A DNA stretch of 14,584 bases from Bacillota bacterium (GTDB lineage: Bacteria; Bacillota; Clostridia; DSM-8532): contig JAEWSN010000067.1 in NCBI GenBank assembly GCA_023459915.1, positions 1 through 14,584 of the forward strand, written 5' to 3'. This document shows positions 1 to 7,315 of this stretch, piece by piece. Position 1 is the first letter of the stretch. Each line of letters starts with the position of its first letter. The translations under genes were made by a program, and so were the position numbers. Under the pieces are notes generated by a model. It made no database searches. It saw nothing but the letters and a program-made list of their open reading frames with translations, and was not told where the DNA came from.

Positions 1-2751
1 CGCCCGGAAAAAGTCGGGCAGCGTCTCCGCAGCCATTCTATCACGACCCGGGCCGTTCGTCAGATCCGCCACATACTCGGCCATGAGCAGAATTCTTGCC
101 GCAAGCGGTATTTCCTCCCCCTTGAGCCCCTTGGGGTATCCGGTGCCGTCCCAGTGCTCGTGATGCGTGAGCACATTCTCCGCCAAGTCGATGGTGTCGC
201 TGGACAGGTTGAGGATGCGGTAGCCCACCAGCACATGCCGCTGCAGCATGTCCCTGCGCGCGTGCCGCGCTTCATCCGCGCCATCCTCCGTTTGCCGCGC
301 TTCATCCGGACCTTCGACCGCAGGCAAGCCGACATCCTGGAACCACAATTCGGAACGCCGGATTTCTTCGTCATCCAGCACAATTTTCCCAATGTCATGC
401 AGCCGGGCGGTTTCCCGCAACCGACGCAACTCCGGCTCCGACAGATTCAACGCCTGGCCCATCCGTGCGCTGAAGCGTCCCACCACTTCGGCATGCCGCC
501 GCTCGTCCGGCGCGCGGTTGAACAGCGTCTCCATGAGCGTGGCAATCAGGGTGTTGTCGTTGCGCCTGCGCTCCACGGCCTTGGCCTTGTACATGTTCTC
601 CTCGGCCTGCTTGAGCACGTCCTCCAGCCGGGTCTGCGCATCCGTGCGCGTGGCCGTCCCGATGGAAATGCTGCAACGGATGGAGGAGACCGTCCGCCGG
701 GAAAACGCATCCAGTATGCGATCGCGCAGCTGCTGCGCGCCCTGCGCCCCGGTATAGGGCAGCAGCACGGTGAACTCGTCCCCGCCGACACGCGCCACCG
801 TGTCCTCCTCCCGGCAGATGCCGGTGAGAATTTCGGCGGAAACACGGAGCAGCTCGTCGCCGGCCTCGTGCCCAAAAATGTCGTTGGTGAGCTTCAAGCC
901 GTTGACATCGCCGAACAGGATGGATACCGGCACCCAGGCTTCCCGCTCCGCCCGCCGCATGGCCTCGTCGAAGGCGGGCCGGTTGAGCAGCCCGGTCAGC
1001 GCGTCATGGGTGCCCAGGTACTGGATGCGTGCCTGTGCCTGTTTGCTATGCGAGATGTCGATGAACGACACCACCACGCCCACCACTTCCCCGTCCCGTT
1101 GCTGCGGATAGGCGTGGTAGGCGACCTCGAGCGCGGTGCCGTCGGCACGCCAGAACACATCCTCCGGCACATGCACCCCCACCTTGTCCAGGAATGCCCT
1201 GGTGATGGGGCAGTCCATTTCTTTGAACGGGGTGCCGTCCTCCCGGCTGTGATGGATGGCCTCATGCATGTTGCGGCCCAACAGCGCCGCCTCCGAGTCA
1301 TATCCCAGCAACTGCAGCGTGCTGGCATTGCAGAAGGTGCACCGTCCATGGTGATCCAGCCCGTAGATGGCCTCGGCGGTGGAGTCGAGGATGAGCCGGA
1401 GCCTGTCCTCGCTCTCCTCCAGCGTCCGGTTGGCCGCCTCCCAGGCCCGGGTGCGCCCGCGCACCTGTTCCTCCAGATTGGCCACCTGTGCGGAGATGGT
1501 GTCGGCCATGCCATTGAACGCGTGGGCCATCTCCCCGATTTCGTCATGCCGTGCGACGGGCGCCCGCCGGGCGAGATCGCCGGCGGAAAAGTCCGCGGAG
1601 GCCTGGATGAGATCCCGAACCGGCCGCAGATAGCGGTTCGCCGTGCGGATGAACAGCACGCTGGCGCCTGCCAGCAGCAACAGCACGGACAGCGCGGCAA
1701 TACCGAAGCGCAGGTAGGGGGCACGGGTGAACATGGCTTCCGGCACCGCGGTCAGGATGAGCCAGTCGATGCCGGGCCGCCGGTAGGGGGTCACCAGCAC
1801 GGTGTTCACGCCGGCGGCATCCCGCATCCGGTCCACCGTCACCCCGTCGGTCACATGTGCGCGATAGACCTGTGTGAAGCCGGCATGGATCTCTTCGGTG
1901 AGCGGGCGCCGGGCAAGTCCTCCCGCCCCGTCCGGCACGGCATTCTCCGTATTGAGCGTGTTGGCCACCAGCAAACCGGTCTGCCTTTCAACCACCAGGG
2001 TACGGGTCCCCGTTTCCACGGACGCCTCCGCAAGCTGGGCGCTGATCTGTCCCAGTGTGATGTGTGCGGCAAGCACGCCATCCAACCCGGCGGACACATC
2101 CACCAGTTGCCGGGCCGCGGATATCGCGAGATCCCTTGTGACAAAATGGCTGTATATGGGGGAATGGACAAGGCCGTTGGTTTGCCGGGCCACCAGGTAC
2201 CAGTCCCGTGCGCGGGGATCGAACAGCCCTGCCTCCATCACCTTCTCCGCAGCCGTGCCGTCCGGGTTCACGGCATAGTACCAGGAGGCGCCGCCGGTGG
2301 AGGCGTCATTGCGATAGGCCTCCACCTCCCCCCGGGGATTCCAGCGGGCGCCGTAGTATTCGCCTGTCTCAAACCCCACGGAAAAGCTCAGCACGGAGGA
2401 GCCTTGATGCGTACGCAGGGCAGACGCGAAAAACCGTTCGCGGGTTGCCGGGTCGGCGATGTTCACCACACCTGTTTCAATCAGGTCGTGATGCACCTCC
2501 ACCAGATGGCCGGGAATGTCCAGGTAGCCGTCGAGCCGCCGGGACACCTCATCGGCCTGCCAGCTGGCCGTCTGCGAAATGGCATGCCGCATCTCCTGAA
2601 ACCAGCCGTAGAAGACAAAGGAACCCAGTGCGCCGACCGTGCCGTACAGCACCAGCACAAACAGGATGATGATCCTTGTTCTGAAGGTGGACCCGTACCA
2701 CCAATGCTTCCTGCGTTTTTCAGCTGGTTTTCCACTGCCATTTGCGTTCAT
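1..2751 (-). CDS. Membrane-bound PAS-GGDEF-HD-GYP c-di-GMP turnover protein (partial, C-terminus beyond window)
   Basis: A sensor that probably both makes and breaks c-di-GMP at the inner face of the membrane. 917 residues are visible and the frame is still open at the left edge. Order: a short basic cytoplasmic start, membrane helix about 27-49, an extracellular Cache-like region about 50-340, membrane helix about 342-365, HAMP linker to about 418, PAS about 443-565, GGDEF about 570-735, HD-GYP from about 770. The GGDEF motif is intact at 656-660, and an RxxD inhibitory site (REED) lies exactly five residues before it. The HD-GYP part shows LHDIGK near 783-788 and HHEHWDGTGYP near 861-871. 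Oddities are an acidic/Arg-rich insert (roughly 800-825) and AEYVAD where ADxxDA is usual. The ATG at 2751 has no well-spaced ribosome site; it overlaps the stop of a short upstream frame as ATGA. A TTG at 2805 after AGGAAG is an alternative start. The ligand is unknown. Confidence 0.9.
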   Translation of the reverse strand, partial: MNANGSGKPAEKRRKHWWYGSTFRTRIIILFVLVLYGTVGALGSFVFYGWFQEMRHAISQTASWQADEVSRRLDGYLDIPGHLVEVHHDLIETGVVNIADPATRERFFASALRTHQGSSVLSFSVGFETGEYYGARWNPRGEVEAYRNDASTGGASWYYAVNPDGTAAEKVMEAGLFDPRARDWYLVARQTNGLVHSPIYSHFVTRDLAISAARQLVDVSAGLDGVLAAHITLGQISAQLAEASVETGTRTLVVERQTGLLVANTLNTENAVPDGAGGLARRPLTEEIHAGFTQVYRAHVTDGVTVDRMRDAAGVNTVLVTPYRRPGIDWLILTAVPEAMFTRAPYLRFGIAALSVLLLLAGASVLFIRTANRYLRPVRDLIQASADFSAGDLARRAPVARHDEIGEMAHAFNGMADTISAQVANLEEQVRGRTRAWEAANRTLEESEDRLRLILDSTAEAIYGLDHHGRCTFCNASTLQLLGYDSEAALLGRNMHEAIHHSREDGTPFKEMDCPITRAFLDKVGVHVPEDVFWRADGTALEVAYHAYPQQRDGEVVGVVVSFIDISHSKQAQARIQYLGTHDALTGLLNRPAFDEAMRRAEREAWVPVSILFGDVNGLKLTNDIFGHEAGDELLRVSAEILTGICREEDTVARVGGDEFTVLLPYTGAQGAQQLRDRILDAFSRRTVSSIRCSISIGTATRTDAQTRLEDVLKQAEENMYKAKAVERRRNDNTLIATLMETLFNRAPDERRHAEVVGRFSARMGQALNLSEPELRRLRETARLHDIGKIVLDDEEIRRSELWFQDVGLPAVEGPDEARQTEDGADEARHARRDMLQRHVLVGYRILNLSSDTIDLAENVLTHHEHWDGTGYPKGLKGEEIPLAARILLMAEYVADLTNGPGRDRMAAETLPDFFRA

Positions 2752-2854
2752 TCGGTGGCAAACCCACTTTCCCTCGTCCTTTGCATCGCCGGCGGCATCC
2801 CGCAAACGTGTGTTTCTTCCTGTTTTGTTACCCAGCGAAAACGCCCCGGAACCA
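2748..2854 (-). CDS. Possible 35-codon upstream ORF coupled to the GGDEF/HD-GYP gene
   Basis: An ATG at 2854 opens a 35-codon frame (begins MVPGRFRWVTKQ) whose TGA overlaps the start of the GGDEF/HD-GYP gene as ATGA. That gene lacks a well-placed ribosome site of its own, so coupled translation is plausible. A strong AGGAGG lies on this strand at 2872-2877, but 17 bases before the ATG, which is farther than usual. The peptide resembles nothing I recognise and has no membrane segment. It may be only a leader whose translation matters, or a chance frame in G+C-rich DNA. Confidence 0.3.
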
Positions 2855-2865
2855 TGAATCTGAGA

Positions 2866-2892
2866 ACGTCCGCCTCCTTTTCAAAGCGGACG
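2866..2892. promoter_or_regulatory. Inverted repeat over the glnS -35 region and a minus-strand Shine-Dalgarno
   Basis: Seven-base arms CGTCCGC (2866-2872) and GCGGACG (2886-2892) are perfect complements around a 12-base loop. On the plus strand the loop holds the proposed -35 of glnS (2878-2883). On the minus strand the same dyad would form a hairpin exposing AAAAGGAG, the only strong ribosome-site-like string upstream of the GGDEF/HD-GYP gene. It could be a protein operator, an RNA hairpin at a ribosome site, or chance. No regulator is identified. Confidence 0.35.
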
Positions 2893-2906
2893 GGCGGGTT
2901 TATAAT
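2878..2906 (+). promoter_or_regulatory. Predicted sigma-A promoter of glnS
   Basis: A perfect TATAAT (2901-2906) follows a weak -35 TTTTCA (2878-2883, four of six matches to TTGACA) with a 17-base spacer. Transcription would start near 2913 and leave a leader of about 97 bases. The leader holds a perfect eight-pair hairpin, CCGCTTCC/GGAAGCGG (2916-2934, three-base loop), and a smaller one, CGGCC/GGCCG (2960-2976). I see no T-box core (TGGNACCGCG), so this is not an obvious T-box riboswitch. Confidence 0.6.
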
Positions 2907-3009
2907 GAATGGAGGCCGCTTCCTGCGGAAGCGGGCGCATCAGACGGATTTTGGGCGATCGGCCCCCTGAAGGCCGCACGGACCGGAACCGTACGGGAGG
3001 AAACGCATC

Positions 3010-4680
3010 ATGGAAGAAATGGAACGCCGTCAGAAGAATTTCATCGAGGAAGTGGTCGAGGCCGATCTGGCCGGTGGCCGCATTCAAAAGGTCCACACCC
3101 GCTTCCCGCCGGAACCCAACGGCTATCTGCACATTGGGCACACCAAGGCGCTCGTCATCGATTTCGGCACAGCGGAAAAATATGGCGGCCTGTGCAACCT
3201 GCGTTTCGACGACACGAACCCTGCCAAGGAGGATGTGGAATTCGTGGACGCCATCATGGAAGACATCCACTGGCTTGGCTTCGATTGGGGAGACCGCCTG
3301 TTCTACGGTTCCGACTATTCCGAACGCATCTATGAATATGCGGTGATGCTCATCCGCAAGGGGCTGGCCTATGTGGACGACCTCTCCCCGGAAGAAATCC
3401 GCGAATACCGGGGCACACTCACGCAGCCGGGCCGGGAGAGCCCCTGGCGCAACCGATCCGTGGAGGAGAATCTCGATTTGTTCGCCCGCATGCGCGCAGG
3501 AGCGTTCGAGCCGGGGCAGTGCGTGCTGCGCGCGAAGATCGACATGACCTCCCCCAACATGAACCTGCGCGACCCCGCCATGTACCGCATCAAGAAGGAA
3601 CACCACCACCGCATGGGCGACGCCTGGTGCATCTACCCCATGTACGACTTCGCGCATCCCCTGCAGGACGCCATCGAGGGCATCACCCATTCCCTGTGCT
3701 CGCTGGAGTACGAGGATCACCGCCCGCTGTACAACTGGGTGCTCGAGCAGTGCGAAATCGAGAATCCGCCGCGGCAATACGAGTTCTCGCGCCTGAACAT
3801 CAACCACACCGTGATGAGCAAGCGCAAGCTGCGCGATCTGGTGGAAAACGAATATGTCAGCGGCTGGGATGACCCGCGGATGCCCACCCTGTGCGGCCTG
3901 CGCCGGCGCGGATTCCCGGCGGAGGCCATCCGCGATTTCATTGAGCGCATCGGCGTGTCAAAAACCAACAGCGTGGTGGATTGGGGCCTGCTGGAGCACT
4001 GCGTCCGCGAAAACCTCAACAAGTCCGCCGCCCGGGTCATGGCCGTGGTCGATCCCATCAAACTGGTCATCGACAACTACCCCGAAGGACAGCAAGAGGT
4101 GTTCACCCTCGAGAACAATCCGGAATCCCCGGAAGCGGGTTCCCGCGAAGTGCCCTTCACCCGCGAGCTCTGGATAGAGCGTGAAGATTTCATGCCCACC
4201 CCGCCGCCAAAATACTTCCGGCTCAAGCCCGATGGCGAGGTCCGGCTCAAGAGCGCCTACTTTGTACGCTGCACCTCGTTTGAAACCGATGCGGAGGGCC
4301 GTGTCACCACGGTGCACGCCACCTACGACCCTGCCTCCCGCGGCGGCGAATCGCCGGACGGACGCAAGGTCAAGGGCACCATCCACTGGGTCAGCGCGGC
4401 CCACGCGGTGGATGCCGAAGTCCGCCTGTACGACATGCTCTTCTCCGTGGAAAGCCCGGAAGAGGGAGACTACAAGGCAAATCTGAACCCGGATTCCCTC
4501 ATCCTCATGCCGCATGCCAAGTGCGAGCCCTCGCTGGCAAGCGCGCAGCCGGGAGATCGGTTCCAATTCCTGCGCATGGGGTATTTCTGCGTGGACCCGG
4601 CCAAAAACGGGGACGGACTGCCCATCTTCAACCGCACGGTGGGCCTGAAGGACACCTGGGCGAAGTTGGCGAAAAAATAG
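3010..4680 (+). CDS. glnS: Glutaminyl-tRNA synthetase
   Basis: Charges tRNA-Gln with glutamine in the cytoplasm, using ATP. At 556 residues it matches the usual length of the bacterial enzyme (about 554 in E. coli). The class I signatures are clear: PPEPNGYLHIGH with the HIGH motif at 40-43, and the KMSKS-equivalent VMSKR at 268-272. Glutamine-enzyme features follow, such as RFDDTNP near 66 and a C-terminal anticodon-binding beta-barrel from about 340, including the LNPDSL and GYFCVDP stretches. The ATG at 3010 is preceded by GGGAGG (2995-3000) nine bases upstream. It has its own promoter, runs divergently from the GGDEF/HD-GYP gene, and is followed within 10 bases by the 99-bp repeats, which may end its transcript. 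Its presence implies that at least some Gln-tRNA is made directly here rather than only by transamidation of Glu-tRNA. Confidence 0.98.
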   Translation: MEEMERRQKNFIEEVVEADLAGGRIQKVHTRFPPEPNGYLHIGHTKALVIDFGTAEKYGGLCNLRFDDTNPAKEDVEFVDAIMEDIHWLGFDWGDRLFYGSDYSERIYEYAVMLIRKGLAYVDDLSPEEIREYRGTLTQPGRESPWRNRSVEENLDLFARMRAGAFEPGQCVLRAKIDMTSPNMNLRDPAMYRIKKEHHHRMGDAWCIYPMYDFAHPLQDAIEGITHSLCSLEYEDHRPLYNWVLEQCEIENPPRQYEFSRLNINHTVMSKRKLRDLVENEYVSGWDDPRMPTLCGLRRRGFPAEAIRDFIERIGVSKTNSVVDWGLLEHCVRENLNKSAARVMAVVDPIKLVIDNYPEGQQEVFTLENNPESPEAGSREVPFTRELWIEREDFMPTPPPKYFRLKPDGEVRLKSAYFVRCTSFETDAEGRVTTVHATYDPASRGGESPDGRKVKGTIHWVSAAHAVDAEVRLYDMLFSVESPEEGDYKANLNPDSLILMPHAKCEPSLASAQPGDRFQFLRMGYFCVDPAKNGDGLPIFNRTVGLKDTWAKLAKK

Positions 4681-4686
4681 CGGCCG

Positions 4687-4911
4687 GGGCAGGTAATTTC
4701 TTGCCGGCGCCTTGGCTTGGCAAGAAAAACCTGCCCTATATGTTCCAAAAACCAATGGCCAAACTCGCCATTGGTTTTTGGAAAAGGGCAGGTAATTTCT
4801 TGCCGGCGCCTTGGCTTGGCAAGAAAAACCTGCCCTATATGTTCCAAAAACCAATGGCCAAACTCGCCATTGGTTTTTGGAAAAGGGCAAGTAATATCTT
4901 GCCGGCGCCTT
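4687..4911. repeat. 99-bp tandem repeat, two full copies plus a short third, each with two long hairpins
   Basis: Copy 1 is 4687-4785 and copy 2 is 4786-4884; I read them as identical. A third copy begins at 4885 and continues for about 26 bases with two substitutions before merging with the divIC stop codon. Each unit has two stems. Stem A pairs GGGCAGGT and TTTCTTGCC (4687-4705) with GGCAAGAAA and ACCTGCCC (4719-4736), around a 13-base loop. Stem B is a perfect 17-pair palindrome, TTCCAAAAACCAATGGC (4743-4759) with GCCATTGGTTTTTGGAA (4767-4783), loop CAAACTC. In copy 2 all positions shift by 99. Because 99 is a multiple of three, several frames stay open across it, but none has gene-like content. 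It lies between two convergent genes, so transcript termination is one likely role. A REP- or MITE-like mobile palindrome is another. Confidence 0.93.
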
Positions 4912-4916
4912 ACTTG
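4881..4916 (-). terminator. Candidate divIC terminator with two exclusive folds
   Basis: Read on the minus strand, just past the divIC stop, GGCAAG and CTTGCC (arms at 4898-4903 and 4886-4891, loop ATATTA) are followed by CCTTTT, a short U-tract. A competing fold pairs CAAGTAA, which contains the stop codon (4910-4916), with TTACTTG (4888-4894). The full repeat copies beyond it also present a strong hairpin followed by CTTTTCC in this direction, so termination could be reinforced in tandem. The U-tract is short. Confidence 0.45.
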
Positions 4917-5350
4917 TTGCTGTCTACGAAGATGCGCTCGCCATCTTTCACGTAGCCGAGCTTTTCGCGGGCCAGGCGTTCTATCGCGTCGCCGGAAGCG
5001 ATTTCGAGCTTCCGTTCCGCCAGCTGTTCGTTGATTCTGGTTTCCCGCGAGATTTTTTCGACAATTTCCGCCTTGGCGCGGCGGAGGGTTTGGAGTTCGG
5101 TTTCCTGACGCACACAGGTGACCGCCGTGTAGACGGCCAGCACCATCAGCAACGCGTAGATCCAGAAGGAAGGCACACGCCGAACCACCGTCTGCGGCTG
5201 TACGGCCGCGGCGGTTGCCGTCGGGGAGGAATGGCCTGTATGTGCCGCGGGAGGGCGGCTCCCACGGGAAGCGCCAGCAGCGGTCCGGGGCTTCCCGGAC
5301 GGTGCGGCTTTGGGACGCGTGACCGGTTGGGTCACGGATACGCGAGGCAT
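4910..5350 (-). CDS. divIC: Septum formation initiator, DivIC/FtsB-like
   Basis: A small bitopic division protein that, with FtsL- and DivIB/FtsQ-type partners, helps build the septal complex at mid-cell. It has 146 residues: a basic, Pro/Ala-rich cytoplasmic tail (1-61), one membrane helix (about 62-80, FWIYALLMVLAVYTAV), a coiled coil (about 81-120) and the family's C-terminal box RLAREKLGYVKDGERIFV. The start at 5350 is chosen because AAGGTG lies just upstream; an ATG 19 codons earlier has no such site. It shares strand and relative order with mazG and rlbA, as in the B. subtilis yabN-yabO-yabP-yabQ-divIC cluster, which favours DivIC over FtsL. The stop codon is embedded in the third, partial 99-bp repeat copy. 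The N-terminal tail is longer than I expect for the family. Confidence 0.88.
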   Translation of the reverse strand: MPRVSVTQPVTRPKAAPSGKPRTAAGASRGSRPPAAHTGHSSPTATAAAVQPQTVVRRVPSFWIYALLMVLAVYTAVTCVRQETELQTLRRAKAEIVEKISRETRINEQLAERKLEIASGDAIERLAREKLGYVKDGERIFVDSNK

Positions 5351-5433
5351 GCAATCACCTTTTCTCTTCTGTTTTCTCCTGCGGTTCGCCGTCCAGCCTG
5401 CAGGCATGGTGGCGAAAAATGGGAGACATATCG

Positions 5434-5460
5434 ATTATACCACCAGAAAGCCTGATGCAA
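5434..5460 (-). promoter_or_regulatory. Predicted promoter of divIC (extended -10)
   Basis: On the minus strand TGG-TATAAT (5442 down to 5434) is a perfect -10 with the TG extension, which partly relieves the need for a -35. A weak TTGCAT lies at 5455-5460 with a 15-base spacer. The leader to the divIC start is about 80 bases. It is back to back with the kinase promoter; the two -10 boxes are 37 bases apart. Confidence 0.6.
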
Positions 5461-5491
5461 CAGTCATTTGCCATGATATAATGGCAGTCAT
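5461..5491 (+). promoter_or_regulatory. Predicted extended -10 promoter of the kinase gene, inside an inverted repeat
   Basis: TGA-TATAAT (5474-5482) is a perfect extended -10; no convincing -35 is present, which suggests dependence on an activator or on the extension. The box lies in the dyad TGCCAT-GATATA-ATGGCA (5469-5486). It is also flanked by direct repeats CAGTCAT at 5461-5467 and 5485-5491, 24 bases apart. This arrangement fits an operator, perhaps for the AraC-type regulator encoded two genes on, but that link is inference. Confidence 0.55.
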
Positions 5492-5502
5492 GATGCCGGC
5501 GC

Positions 5503-5524
5503 GCCGGGCCGCCTCGCGGCCGGC
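5503..5524 (+). other. G+C-rich hairpin in the kinase leader
   Basis: GGCCGC (5507-5512) and GCGGCC (5516-5521) pair around a CTC triloop. GCC/GGC (5503-5505 with 5522-5524) extend the stem past a bulged G. It lies about ten bases before the GGGGGAAGGG ribosome site of the kinase, so it could affect translation or simply mark the 5' end of the leader. It has no U-tract, so it is not an intrinsic terminator. Confidence 0.4.
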
Positions 5525-5551
5525 GGGCGCATCCGTCTCCGGGGGAAGGGT

Positions 5552-7315
5552 ATGCGCTTCACCAAAACCATCAGCTTCAGCATCTCCCTGCTGCTGATCA
5601 TCATCGTGGTGGGGCTGCTGGCCATGCTGTTCTACAACAACCTGTACGCCATGAATGTGGTGCGCAACCAGGTCGTCCAGTCCTATCGCGACCTGTTGCC
5701 CCGCTATGTCGAAAAACAGGATGACAACCTTTCCGATGTGCAGGATCATCTCATCCGCTCGCTCAACCACAACACGGAAATCCCGGAGCTCAAGGCGCTC
5801 GGCGCCGCCGCGCCCCAGTCCGACGCATACCATTTCGCAGCGAACAGCCTGTTTCTGATGCTGAGCCGCGACTATGTCTCGTTTGACCAGGCGGACATCC
5901 TTTTTTTCCACACAACGGAAAACAACGCGCTGGTCTCCTTCGCCTCCATGGACGCCCGGACCATTCCGGGCCTGGGAGCGGCCCTGCCCAGCATGGTCCG
6001 GGACGCCCGCGAAACCTTCCACACCAGCCGCTGGGAGCTGGCCAGTGTCGGCGCGGTTCCCGGCCTGTTGTGCATGAGCACCGACGGAAACGGCCATTTC
6101 ATGGGCGCGTGGGTGGGGCTTCAAACGCTCCTCAGCGAAGAATCCGCGCAGCCGCAGGGGGCCGATCGCGGCATGCTCATCATCTCCGCCGACGGCGGCA
6201 CCCACGTGGCCACGGACAACCTGCCCACGCCCCAGCACACGGTGGAGATGATCAAGCCGGTGCTGGCGACCGGCGCGGACATCCCCCACCTGCCGGAATC
6301 CGTGCTGGGCTATCTGCTCATCGCGCAAAAGAGCACCAAGGCGGACGTGTATTTCGTCGAGGCCATCCAGGAAGGGTCCCTGCTCTCAGAACTGCGGTTC
6401 TTCCAGGTCACCATCTACCTGCTGCCCATCATCATGATCCTGGCATTCCTGCTGTACCTGGCGTACATCCAGCGCATCATCATCACGCCCATGCACCGGC
6501 TCACCCGCGGCATGGGCGCGCTGGGCAAGGGCAACATGCGGGTGACGCTTCCGGAATCGGGCGCGGATGAAATGCGGTACCTCATCCGCAGCTTCAACGA
6601 CATGACCACGCAGCTGGAAACGCTGCGCATTGAGAACTACGAGAAGCGCCTGCAGGCCCAACACGCGGAGCTGGAGACCAAAAAGGCGGAGCTGCGCAGC
6701 ATGCAGCTGCAAATCAACCCGCATTTTTTTGCCAACAGCCTCAACATCATCTACAGCCTCTCCGCCATTCGCGATTACCAGACCATCCAGCAGATGGCCC
6801 TGCTCCTGTCCCGCTACTTCCGGTACATCATGCGTTCGGATGAGGGCCTGATGGACATCCGGCGGGAAATTGAGTTTGTCCGGGACTATCTGGACATCCA
6901 GAAGCTGCGGTTCACCAAACGGCTGCAATACAGCATCGAGGTGGATCCGCGGTACGAGGGCTGCCGCATCCCCCCGCTCACGCTGCAGCCGTTTGTGGAA
7001 AATGCCATCATCCACGGCTTCACGGATCCGTCCAGACCGCTGGAGATACGCGTGCGTGTCGCCTCCCCGCCGGAAGGCCGGACATCGGGATGCCTCATCA
7101 TCATCGAGGACAACGGCAAGGGGTTCAATCCAGGGCAGCTCGAGTCCCTGGCGCGGCCGGATTTCCTGCAAACCGGTGAAATCCGCCACATCGGCATCTG
7201 GAACGTCCTGAGCCGGCTGGAAATGACCTTTGGCGACGACGCGCGCCTGCAGGCCTCCAACCGGCCCGGGGGTGGCGCGTGCATCACGCTGCTGCTCCCC
7301 TGCCGGGAGGCATGA
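5552..7315 (+). CDS. YesM/LytS-type sensor histidine kinase
   Basis: The membrane sensor of a two-component pair: it reads an extracellular cue and passes phosphate to the regulator encoded next. The 587 residues comprise membrane helix about 8-30, an extracellular sensor region about 31-280 (Cache-like by position, sequence not recognised), membrane helix about 283-306, HAMP about 307-360, a coiled linker, then a His_kinase-family domain with QINPHFFANSLN. The phosphate-accepting His is 391. The ATPase domain follows, with an N box FVENAIIHGF and a G box IIEDNGKGF, then HIGIWNVLSRL. The family more often has HFLYNTLN, so FFAN is a mild variant. GGGGGAAGGG just before the ATG supports the start. 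The gene has its own promoter, divergent from divIC. Relatives often control sugar or peptide ABC uptake; the cue here is unknown. Confidence 0.93.
   Translation: MRFTKTISFSISLLLIIIVVGLLAMLFYNNLYAMNVVRNQVVQSYRDLLPRYVEKQDDNLSDVQDHLIRSLNHNTEIPELKALGAAAPQSDAYHFAANSLFLMLSRDYVSFDQADILFFHTTENNALVSFASMDARTIPGLGAALPSMVRDARETFHTSRWELASVGAVPGLLCMSTDGNGHFMGAWVGLQTLLSEESAQPQGADRGMLIISADGGTHVATDNLPTPQHTVEMIKPVLATGADIPHLPESVLGYLLIAQKSTKADVYFVEAIQEGSLLSELRFFQVTIYLLPIIMILAFLLYLAYIQRIIITPMHRLTRGMGALGKGNMRVTLPESGADEMRYLIRSFNDMTTQLETLRIENYEKRLQAQHAELETKKAELRSMQLQINPHFFANSLNIIYSLSAIRDYQTIQQMALLLSRYFRYIMRSDEGLMDIRREIEFVRDYLDIQKLRFTKRLQYSIEVDPRYEGCRIPPLTLQPFVENAIIHGFTDPSRPLEIRVRVASPPEGRTSGCLIIIEDNGKGFNPGQLESLARPDFLQTGEIRHIGIWNVLSRLEMTFGDDARLQASNRPGGGACITLLLPCREA

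Noticed and set aside
154..2970. A 938-codon plus-strand open frame opposite the GGDEF/HD-GYP gene
   Set aside because: The minus strand gives a clean domain series (PAS, GGDEF, HD-GYP), whereas this frame has no recognisable domain and is a codon-use shadow of G+C-rich DNA.
2907..3009. glnS leader as a T-box riboswitch
   Set aside because: The leader is only about 97 bases and lacks the TGGNACCGCG core and a terminator/antiterminator pair.
4687..4911. The 99-bp units as a CRISPR array
   Set aside because: The units are repeated end to end with no variable spacers, and no cas genes are near.
3958..5354. Minus-strand open frames crossing the 99-bp repeats, and plus-strand frames across them
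   Set aside because: They stay open because 99 is divisible by three and the stems lack stops; they overlap glnS or divIC in antisense and encode only the repeated hairpins.
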